A stretch of 64,000 nt of DNA, taken from Hibiscus mutabilis. Lineage: Eukaryota; Streptophyta; Magnoliopsida; Malvales; Malvaceae. Where the stretch lies: positions 47,853,392 to 47,917,391 of the forward strand of contig CM033732.1 of assembly GCA_019671005.1 (NCBI GenBank). Reading direction: 5' to 3'. Below, piece by piece: positions 55,501 to 64,000 of this stretch. Every line of letters starts with the position of its first letter. Within the stretch, counting starts at the first letter, position 1. The notes beneath the pieces are model-generated. The model worked only from the letters and a program-made list of their open reading frames with translations. It was not told the DNA's origin and made no database searches. The position numbers and the translations under genes were made by a program.

Positions 55501-56198
55501 TGTTGGCTACACAATGTACCGACAAACTCGTCTCATTGTCTCCTATCATTTCCTATCGATTTATATGTCGTAAAATTATAATATATGTTATTTTTTCTTT
55601 TTCCACCTCCTAATTGTTGAAATTTGAAAAAATATGTTTCATCGTTGATAAATCAAAGAGAATCTAAAATTAAAAGATTTTTTTCACAAAAGTGAAGAGG
55701 TTTTAGGATCATTCATTATTTTAAAAGATATATATCCAGACATAACGCAATTAAGTAATTAAAGGCAAAGTGATTAAAATATGAGCAAATCGAAAGTTCA
55801 ATGATTACAACAAAGCTAATATTTTTAAGGCAGCGGAGACAGCTACAAGAGACAGAAGAAGACCTGTGAGCAAGGTTGTTAACGAAGGAATCGGGATCTT
55901 GGGATCGGAAAGCTCTGAAAAGGGAAATCATGTCCCCGATGAACGGCCAACCCATATCTCCCGGCGGGAGAAAGCTATGCCTCTTCTTCCCCAGCCGAAC
56001 AACATAGTACCATTCATGTAGTTTCTTAAGAAAACCAAACAAAAAACATAAGCTCCCACCACTGCTGCCAGGGTCAGCCACACCAAATCTAACTCCACAT
56101 TCCTGCCTGTCATTTCTCTCTTCTTCCCTCTTGGGGTTTTGATTTCTTTTTCTTTGTTTTGATAGTTCGTTGAAGATAATATGATGGGTTGGCTGTAG

Positions 56199-56206
56199 TT
56201 TATATA
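56199..56206 (-). promoter_or_regulatory. TATA box of P450 copy C
   Basis: TATATAAA on the minus strand, 85 bases upstream of ATG 56113, at nearly the same place as in copy B, in a shared ACTATATAAACTACAG-like context. Confidence 0.5.
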
Positions 56207-56339
56207 GAGTTTCATCCCTTCTTCTTGGTTCAACCACTAGTATTCAACCCATTGATTAATTAATCTTGGTTGAATTTTTGTAGATATTCAATACGAAGAC
56301 GATTTTACCAACTTAAATTTCTCCATTTATAATATTAGG

Positions 56340-56405
56340 ATTTAAATATTTGACCTTGTTTAAGAAACATAGCGCCTCATCCTATTAGACCAACTTGTTG
56401 TTCAT
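56340..56405 (-). repeat. tRNA-like SINE fragment
   Basis: On the minus strand AAGTTGGTCTAATAGGATGAGG resembles an A box with TGG start, and AAGGTCAAATATTTAAATCC stands at B-box distance. Short and degenerate; no body was found. Confidence 0.35.
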
Positions 56406-56664
56406 TATTCTATTTTATATAAATTTTCTTTTTTAAAAAGAAATTTTAATATTTCTTTTATTTATTATTACAAGTGGCCTAATGTCATCGAACAACATCA
56501 ATCCTTTTAATGAAAATATAAAAAATGATAAAGAATTCTTGGGACCAAATAATAAAATAGTAAAAATAAAAAATTCGCGATAGAAGTCGAAATATATATT
56601 AAGCCTCGTTATTATTACTCATATTACCTGTGTTATTTTTTTTTTACAATTATAATTCTAATCC

Positions 56665-56805
56665 TACATAAAGATGAGGGAAATGGGACTCTAGGGGAAG
56701 GAACGAGTGCTCTTAATGGGTTTAGAATCCATGACGTAAGAGAATATAATGGAATAAGGATGAACAACTTAGCCAACCGGCCAAATATACTTGCTCACTA
56801 ATACT
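56665..56805 (-). repeat. tRNA-derived SINE, copy 3
   Basis: Minus strand: GGCCGGTTGGCTAAGTTG, then CATGGATTCTAAACCCATTA and CCTAGAGTCCCATTTCCC, all matching the copy at 25440-25590. It lies upstream of P450 copy C, while the related copy lies downstream of copy B, so it is an independent insertion and not part of the gene duplication. Confidence 0.55.
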
Positions 56806-56855
56806 ACATGTGTTAAAGGTACGTAAGATAATTTTTTTATATAAGATAAGCTTCT

Positions 56856-56880
56856 TATATATATATATATATATATGTAT
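56856..56880. repeat. TA dinucleotide microsatellite
   Basis: Ten or so TA units followed by GTATGTATG. It directly borders the MITE-like element. Confidence 0.8.
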
Positions 56881-56889
56881 GTATGAGAT

Positions 56890-57095
56890 ATGATCCTCTT
56901 ACACTATGTAAAATTTGAAAGGTTTACACTTTTTTTAGACTGTTGGATGAAAGTAAATGGATGAATGAAATTAACAGTAAAAAATATGAAGATTATCACT
57001 TAGAAAAAAAATAATTTTAACAATTTATTATCATCATCCAACGATCCAAAAAATGTGTAAAAGTAATTCAGTTATAATGTAAGTAGATCCTAACT
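56890..57095. mobile_element. MITE-like element with ~60-bp inverted ends
   Basis: Left arm GATCCTCTTACACTATG, then GTTTACACTTTTTTTAGACT and GTTGGATGA. Right arm TCATCCAACGATCC, then AAAAAATGTGTAAAAGTAAT and ATAATGTAAGTAGATCC. The arms pair imperfectly over most of the 200 bases. TA-rich flanks fit a TA-targeting element, but no duplication is certain. Confidence 0.55.
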
Positions 57096-58985
57096 ATATA
57101 TATAATATGTTATACTATTTTTATATAAAAAAATTCTGTATAACATGAATTTTTCATAATATTAACGTCTTTGAGGAGTACATGAAAGAGATCTTGATTA
57201 TAGTACAATTTTTATTTTTATTTTGATTCTTATTTTTCTTTTTCTTATCATTTTATTAGTAATTTTATTTTCCAATCTTAAATATTTAGATATTAGAAAA
57301 TGTTAATAATAAATATTATGTATTGTTTTATTTTTATAATAATTAATATTATTTTAAAATTTAAACTTATGTAATTTAATAAATATAATTTGTACTAGTA
57401 AACTTGACATATAAAATCCAAATGTAATCACACCCTTTCAGCCAAATATATAATTATATTTTAATACAATTACACTGTAGTGTCTAAACTCTAAATGCAC
57501 ACCTTAGGTGTTAAAAATATTATTTTATTAATTTCAATTAAAAGTCTATAACAGTTATAATCATCTGGCTATCAAAAGTTATGAAATGTCCCAAAATTCT
57601 AATGGGACAACATCAACATTCCAAGATCGAGAGTGGTTTGCAGATTTAAGGGTTATATGCAATTTATTATAATAAGACTTTAATTTTGAAGAAAAAATAA
57701 ATATTTGTTAGTTTCTTGTGTGCGTAACATCTGATTATTGATAAAAATAAGTCTAACATAATTCGAATTCATGAAGTAAAATAATATTTTATTTTCTCAT
57801 TATACTTCCACTAATCTATAACTAATATTTTGTTTACTCTTACAAGTATTTACCATTAGTCTAGCATGATTCCATTACACCCTCTGTCCTATATTTTTTT
57901 TTGCTCTAAATTTTCATAATTAATTGTGTATAATTATGAGCAACTCTTAAAAGATCATATGATTATATGAATATTTAACCTCTAATTTATGAAATTTTCA
58001 CTATTTTTTACTGGCACTCTAATTTTACACCCCACAAAAATTTATTATTTTCTCCCGTCTTACATTTATAATGTAGCTTCGTAATAATTTTCACCCTTCA
58101 CATAAAATTTTGTATCCGTCTTTCAGCACAAGCACAAGTATACTAGATAAACATGACGGATTCTACATACACTAGATGCTCAATTGCAGCTGGCGGCGTA
58201 TCAAAACAAACTTGACCAATTTGTTTCCCACGAATTTATTGTATTTAATGCGAATTTCCAAAAGAATTGATTGTATTTAATCCATTTTTTTCAAACAAAT
58301 AGATTGCATTTAGGGTTAGTATCTAATACAATATCAATGAATCATTTTAATTATACAAACAGAGCTTAAATATTGTTACACGTATTAAATCTTAAACCCT
58401 AAATTCTAATTAAAAAATCGTAAAAATTATCCTAAAATTTTGAATTATAAGCCACTCTTAAGCCCTAAATTATCAGTATCACATGTTATTCATTTAATGG
58501 TTATGTCGAATTTTCTAACTCCATTAACGACGCGTGTAATGTTTTTTTGTATTTAATATAATTTTCAACTTCCTATTCAATGATTACAATTATTAAGGAC
58601 GAAATTGATAAGTTTAACTGGTGCATGGATGCGACATGGTGGGAGTGAGGTAGGCTTGTGGTTGTGGACAACATATTTAGGGTAATAAAAAATACTTGTA
58701 TTGATTTATTAGGCTACTTTACCTAAACATCTCATTTTTAATATTATTTAAGTTTTTGACGTTCAAACAATTTTTTTTATCTAATATCCATTTGTAGAAA
58801 CTCATAATGTTGGTATTTGATATGGTGAGTTTCATTAAAAAAACAAAAATTCATGTTTTATGGATTTTTGGTTTTTTAGTAATTTTTTATAGATGTTTGT
58901 TATCAGTTTTAAATAAAAAAGAAAAAGAAAAGCTTACGAAACTCGTCATACTGGTATGTTGAATTCCATAAATTTTTATTTTTTA
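57096..58985. other. AT-rich spacer without recognised genes
   Basis: Only short A/T runs, a relative of the 29035-29165 repeat at about 57940-58000, and scattered AACCCTAAA words (58380-58480) were noted. No frame above background and no RNA gene. Confidence 0.5.
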
Positions 58986-60300
58986 AGGCGTAATAGCTAA
59001 ATAGGTGCCCAAAACTATACATGTGTCTCACTTTTGGCTTAACAGCCAAAAAGGTGTCCAGCCTATACCCCTTTCCTAATTTGGAGCCTAATGTTTTTTT
59101 TTCGAGCCAGTTTGGTGCCTAACGTTTCATTCCGTAACTCAAATCAGTTTTTTGTGATAGACGTTTAAAATTTTCTGTTATCCAATAAAATATGACATGT
59201 GGCATATTTCTAGTATTTTCTTTAACTTTAATTTTAATTTTATAAAAAATACAATCTTTAATTTCTCTAAAATCTCAAACCCTAAATCTTTAAATTCCTC
59301 CCCTCCCGCCACCAATTCAACCACCACTGACCATCCTTGCCTTCGTTGGCCCCTACGATTGAAACCCCCATCATCATGTCATTGAAAACTGGCGAATGAA
59401 CCATCGATTGCTCCGTCGACGAACATCCAACAATGAAGAAAAAGAGACCGATTGGGCTCCTAATTGACGACTAGAAGGTGGGGATATTAAACGGTGAGGT
59501 ACACGATGCTTGGGTGGTGAATAGTAAACCGCCGACGTGTAGGGGATGTCGGACGGTGAGGAAGATATGATTTGAGGGTTTGATTGAAAGAAATTAAAAT
59601 TTTGGGATTCTTTAAGAAGTTTATATTTCTAAAGAAATTCAAAAATTAAATAAATAAATAAAACATGCCACATGTTGTGTTTTTATTGGATAACGAAAAA
59701 ATTTTAACGGTCGTTAACAAAAAAACCTGATTTGAGTTACGGAATCAAACATTAGGCACCAAAGTAGCCCGGAAAAAAAGCTAGACACCAAACTGAAAAA
59801 AAGTATAGGTTGTGCATCTTTTCTATTATTAAGCCGGCTCACTTTTGGTGCCTAAACTATTTCCCCAACCACCCATCTCCAGTAACCGACGGTAGGTGTG
59901 TCGTTCGACTTCCTTTTCACGAGTTTGGCTTCCTTCGATGTTAGGAAGCCGATCAGCACACCTACCATCAGTTATCGTGATGGGTTGTTGGGGGAATGGT
60001 CGTGGTGGTCCGATGACGGATATGATAGATGACAGTGTGACCATCGACGACTGAATCGGCTAGAAAAGTTATGGATTTTGAATTTGGGGCCCTTTTTTAA
60101 GTTTTTGAATTTTTAGGGTTTTTTAAAAATTAAATTAAAAATAAATAAAATAAAAAATTATATTAAAAAGTAACGGTAGCTAATAGTTAGGCACCTAAAA
60201 TGATCGAAATAAAAGTTTAGGCATATATTTAGAGCAAAAAATAGTTTAGGCACCAAAAGTGAGCCACAAGTATAGTTTGGGCACCTATTTTGACTAATTA
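58986..60300. mobile_element. Nested non-autonomous elements with long inverted ends
   Basis: Outer ends: AATAGGTGCCCAAAACTATA at the left (from about 59000) is mirrored by TATAGTTTGGGCACCTATTT at the right (from about 60272), both beside CACTTTTGG / CCAAAAGTG. Inner arms: 59035-59225 (GGTGCCTAACGTTTCATTCC, GTAACTCAAATCAG, ACATGTGGCA) are mirrored by 59665-59833 (TGCCACATGT, CTGATTTGAGTTACGGAATC, AACATTAGGCACC). The two pairs suggest one long-TIR element, Mutator-like in style, inserted in or recombined with a relative. The interior contains GC-richer sequence (59280-59560) without a believable gene. Confidence 0.55.
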
Positions 60301-60439
60301 AATTCAAATAGTGTCTTTTGGATATTTTTGCTATTGATAAGGGTTAATTAACCAGCAGAGACAAAATTAAAATATTAATTTGAGAAGCGTAAAACATAAT
60401 TTAAAAAAAAAACTAAGGGGCAATTTACAATTATCCCAT

Positions 60440-60632
60440 AAGCTTTTTAAAATTATTATTGCTCTTTTTGGCAATTAGCGGATAGCGAATTACATTAGCT
60501 GATAGCGAATATCTGATACCATTAGCTTATTTGACTAGCGAATTACATTAGCTGGTTGTATAAAAGTGTTTGGTAAAATTAACTGATAGCTGATACTTAT
60601 TTGATTGTTTGAACGAGCAAAATGACATATAA
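60440..60632. repeat. GCTGATAGC/GCGAATTA-rich small repeat
   Basis: Words such as AGCGAATTACATTAGCTG recur several times in 150 bases, with GTGTTTGGTAAAATTAACTG in between. This style is common in hAT-type MITEs of plants. Ends were not resolved. Confidence 0.4.
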
Positions 60633-60714
60633 TGTAACACCTTAAAAATATATGTGTGTGTGTTGAATTAAGTAAAAAAAAAAGGAGTTATTGCTGGGGG
60701 TTGTTGAACATATG

Positions 60715-60775
60715 TCTCTTGTATGGTGAGCTCACGCCCTAACCAGTTAGGCTAAGGCAACATCTTTATTTTTGT
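60715..60775 (-). repeat. tRNA-like stretch
   Basis: Minus strand: TTGCCTTAGCCTAACTGGTT followed by AGGGCGTGAGC resembles the D-arm/A-box part of a tRNA (TAGCCTAACTGGTTAGGGCG). The T-arm part (about ATGTTCAACAACCCC) is weak. It is more likely a SINE head than a gene. Confidence 0.35.
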
Positions 60776-63319
60776 ATGCTTGGAATAATTTTAAATTTAC
60801 AGTCTTTGGGTATACCCGGTATTTAATTAAAATACCAAGTTTCCCATTTACCCCATAATGATATCATGCATCGAAGAGGACAGACACTAGAGAGTTTTGA
60901 CATTTCAGGTCGCCGTCACCGCTTGTTCGAGATGCAATCGATGCCATCTCTTCTTTCGTTTCGAGCCGATCGAATCCCAGTCGACCAATCGTAGTTTCGA
61001 CACCGGGAGAGCCTTCACCGGAGCTACATTTAGTCTACCGGTTGATGAGGTTTTTGGTAAGTTTGGTGAGTTTCTGGTTGATTTTTGGTAATGATTTTGT
61101 TGTGGTTGAATGCGTTCTGGTAATATCGACATTTTTGGGCTCTTTTCTGGTTGTTTTGGCTGCGCGTGGAGTACACGCGCCGCTTGGGGCGATTCTCGGC
61201 TGCCCTGGACGATGACCGGCTTGAACCGGCCCTAAACCGGTTCTGCCTTAAACCGGTTCTGAACTGACACGTTAACCCGACCCGAAGACTGAGTCAACAC
61301 GGTCGAGTTAACTCGACCGAGTTAACTCGATGAGTTGACTAGACTGAGTCAACTCAGTAAGTCAACTCACCCGAGTTAAATTGTTAACCGCTGACGACAA
61401 CGCTGACTTCTGACGTCAGCCGTTGACCTACTTTGACAAAAAAAAAGTCAATTTTTTTAAAGTTCCTATTTTAGGTTTTTCGACGTCCTGAGTTTACTTT
61501 TGAAGTCAGTTTTGTGAAATTCAAACCTGAAAGCTTCCAAATCGGGCCGTGAACCCGAATTTGAGTTTGTATTTAAGTATTCAGTTAAAGAGCACTGTGA
61601 ATAAAGACTGATTTGGAAATTGTGTAATGGAAAGTATTCCCACACCATTGGATTCGTGACGGTTGAAGGACGTCGAATTCGAGTTTGTGAGTGATCAAAT
61701 GGAGTATCGGGCCAGTCGATGTAGCTCGAAGCCAAGGTAATACATTTCTACCTACTTCATGTTTCATGTAATATTGGTATATAGTTATGATATATGAGAC
61801 ATTAAATGAGTATACTGATTAAATTGCCTAAGCCATTTCGACTTCGAAACAAAAGAATAATATACTAGATAAAACCTAAAATATTCGAATAAGTAGTCTA
61901 ACGATATAGAAGAACTCTAAGTCTGGTAAAAATTAATAATAATGTTGTCAACCTCATAAATGAATTATGGTTAATAAAGGAGTTGACTTCTGAACATTTG
62001 GATTTTTTATTAAGGACAAAAATACCCTTGAGGTGTAAATGACGAATTTGGTGAAAGAACAAAAAGTGGACCAGAATGACTAAAACGTCATTAAATAATT
62101 AACCGATTGAAATATCATTGTAAATTTAAATAAGTGAACGTTCTGTAAAACCTGGAATTAATCCATAAAGCTCAAAAGACTTAAATACCCATGCGGGTTC
62201 GAAGACGCCATATGTATAATTATTTTCGTTTCCGATGATGCTTAAATAATGGAAGAATACCATATAGATGTATATTTGAACTGTTCAGGACTCGTTAAAA
62301 GATAATTGGTGGTGAAGCTTTTAGCTATATAAGTCGTTGGTATTAAGTACCGAGTGCGCATATATGTACCTATTTGAATATTGGTATATAGTGTAATAAT
62401 GAGACCTGTTCAGTTCAAGTTGTTTGGAGGGTGGATAAGATGACAGATGTTTTGGACATCGTAATTTTATGTTTTTCACTAATTGCGTAAAATTACCTTT
62501 GAAAGACAAACGGTCAAAATACCCTTATGAACTAAATTTGTATAGAATCTTCTGATGTATTAAGAATACTGAAGGGTCTTGATCCATTTATATCTTGGAA
62601 TTCATCCCAATGTAATTGAACTCATGAATGAATCATAGTATACTCAGAATCTCTGAACGGTCTTGATATATTAAGTTCTTAAAATTCTTAATGGCGTTGA
62701 TATTCATTGAGCTTCTTATTAAGGAATCTTATAGTGTAATTACTTAAATCTATAGAGTGCCAATGCACCTGTTCTGCAACTATCTTGTACCTGAGCCGTA
62801 AAGGATAATCTAGTGTGTTCCTCATGTACTACGTATGCATTATTTACTGTTTTGAACTCTATATTAAACTGATCTTGTGCACATGACTGTTAAATCTGGT
62901 TATATATATAATCTATTTTTTGAACTTGAGTATGATTCGTTGTTATGCATGATTTATGCCTTAGTACATGTTATGTCCAGCATATTTCTCTGGTTACTGT
63001 TACAGATTGAAAGCCTATTGATGAATTATTGTTATACCTGTTAGTTACTGCATACTATGGAAATGCTTGAATTGATTACTGGGTACTTGGGCATAGTGAG
63101 AAGTGCCTGAAGGTTCAGCCTTGATCCGGCTGGTAATTTTGCCTGTATAAGGTTCCCAGTTGCAACTAGGGTAATTTTGCACGTATTCGGTTCACATACT
63201 TCGGTTGGGGTAATTTCGCCCGTGACCTTAGGTATTTCCTTAGGGTGGTACCCTCGCCTAATGGCCAGGATTAACGCCCATACTCGGATCCTCAGTTACG
63301 TCTAGAGTGATTCCGCCCG

Positions 63320-63716
63320 TATCAGGTTCCTACGCTTCGGCTAGGGTAACTCCTTATGACTACTGTATCAGGTTCCTATGCTTCGGCTAGGGTAATTCCT
63401 TATGACTATTGTATCATGTTCCTACGCTTCGGCTAGGGTAATTCCTTATGACTACTGTATCAGGTTCATACGCTTCGGCTAGGGTAATTCTTTATGACTA
63501 CTGTATCGGGTTCCTGCGCTTCGGTTAGGGTAATTCCTTATGACTACTGTGTCCAGTTCCTACGCTTCGGCTAGGGTAATTCCTTATGACTACTGTGTCG
63601 GGTTCTTACACTTCGGCTAGGGTAATTCTTTATGACTACTGTATCCGGTTCCTACGCTTCGGCTAGGGTAATTCCTTATGACTACTGTATCAGGTTCCTA
63701 CGTTTCGGCTAGGGTA
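63320..63716. repeat. 46-bp tandem array (~8.5 copies)
   Basis: The unit contains GCTTCGGCTAGGGTAATTCC followed by TTATGACTACTGTATCAGG and repeats every 46 bases with few changes. A degenerate forerunner (GGTAATTTTGCCTGTATAAG, CTAGGGTAATTTTGC) occupies 63125-63320, suggesting amplification of a pre-existing diverged repeat. Confidence 0.85.
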
Positions 63717-64000
63717 ACACATTCTGCATTCATGCTTTTATGCTTCAGTTAGGACAATTTTTTTAGACCCAATATACCCCTTTAGGTCAACACCTACGCC
63801 CAATGGCCTGGGTAAATGCATTTTAGATTCAGTCTTGGAAAACTGCCTATTAGAGTTCAGTTGGAGGATAGATAAGAATTTAAAATGAATTGTAATTGAA
63901 ACCTGTGGATACCCGGAACACCGTGATAGTTTATACTATACCATGTATCTGTTTTACCTTACATGCATTTGTCTACATCATCATTTGGTAGTTTTGTACT

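Larger units (their letters stand above)
52805..56113 (-). pseudogene. CYP88-like cytochrome P450, copy C (multiple lesions)
   Basis: Exons: 56113-55864, 55158-54691, 53925-53575, 53485-53407, 53320-53213, 53119-52998, 52901-52805. It matches copy B exon by exon. Lesions seen: one base missing in exon 1 after VVGAYVF (near 56045) compared with copy B; a 7-bp deletion in exon 2 after KKISF (near 54823); TAA in exon 3 inside SSQKG*TLNEIRQ (near 53612); and in exon 6 the heme loop reads FGAGCRTCPESD, with the conserved Gly after Cys-Pro changed to Glu. The exon 3 donor is GC, not GT. Kept motifs are LAGHESTAH, ETLR, GYIIPKGWKVLVWNRAVH and SRWD. Introns 1 and 2 are swollen by repeats. It is a pseudogene of a CYP88-type terpenoid oxidase. 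Confidence 0.85.
60633..64000 (+). repeat. Probable LTR-type retroelement sequence running off the window
   Basis: It starts with TGTAACACC, a typical gypsy LTR start, after low-copy-looking DNA. It contains no open frame with a known domain over 3.3 kb. Features inside are a tRNA-like stretch (60715-60775), a cluster of GAGTTAACTC/GAGTCAACTC words (61300-61385), and a tandem array (63320-63716). The second LTR and any gag-pol would lie outside the window, so this call rests on the start motif and non-coding character only. Confidence 0.35.

Noticed and set aside
59829..60044. Small minus-strand gene in GC-richer DNA
   Set aside because: It lies within the nested inverted-repeat element and shows no domain.
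61466..61767. Two overlapping minus-strand frames
   Set aside because: No domain, no start context, and they are inside probable LTR sequence.
63320..63716. CRISPR-like array
   Set aside because: Whole units repeat directly without unique spacers, in a plant genome; it is a minisatellite.

Overview
This is a piece of nuclear DNA from a flowering plant, almost certainly a eudicot. The evidence is split plant P450 genes with GT-AG introns, plant-type Ty3/gypsy and Ty1/copia retrotransposons, tRNA-derived SINEs, and an AT-rich background. Long LTRs beginning TGTAACACC or TGTAATATCC and the element mix would fit a Malvales-like genome, but the species cannot be fixed from this window. No intact host gene is visible. 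Host sequence consists of one broken RRM-protein gene start and three degenerate cytochrome P450 copies; nearly everything else is transposable-element sequence in layers.

Layout. 0.95-1.3 kb: first two exons of an organellar-type RRM RNA-binding protein, with a frameshift and then interruption. 2.0-9.5 kb: remnant of an Ogre/Tat-type gypsy element (LTR-like block with a conserved core, several tandem-repeat blocks, gag on the minus strand). 9.5-21.0 kb: two Athila-type gypsy bodies on the minus strand arranged head to tail around a shared, truncated LTR. 21.1-22.7 kb: CYP88-like pseudogene A (minus). 22.8-25.6 kb: spacer with SINEs, a hAT-like element with target-site duplication, and a 150-bp tandem duplication. 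25.9-27.9 kb: CYP88-like copy B (minus). 29.5-50.9 kb: an old copia element (copia-1) split by a nest containing an Ogre-type LTR fragment, a non-coding long-LTR gypsy derivative (LARD-like), and a second copia element (copia-2). Copia-2 itself carries a 3.5-kb solo LTR flanked by the duplication AAAAC. 51.0-51.8 kb: SINEs. 52.8-56.1 kb: CYP88-like copy C (minus). 56.6-57.1 kb: SINE, TA microsatellite and a MITE. 59.0-60.3 kb: nested elements with long inverted repeats. 60.6-64.0 kb: start of a further LTR-type repeat, with a 46-bp tandem array at its end.

How it fits together. B and C share exon structure, flanking 3' sequence and TATA position, so they are a tandem duplicate pair later pushed 27 kb apart by the nested retrotransposons. 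A is an older, more divergent relative. Each copy has its own lesions, so this looks like a decaying P450 cluster rather than a working pathway. The most unusual signals are (i) a palindromic TTGCCnnGGCAA-type motif spread through LTR, untranslated and coding parts of both Athila bodies, (ii) the in-frame minisatellite it forms in the pol linker between RNase H and integrase, and (iii) hairpin repeats just before the Athila polypurine tract. No CRISPR, operon or prokaryotic feature is present, and no confident functional tRNA or rRNA gene was seen.
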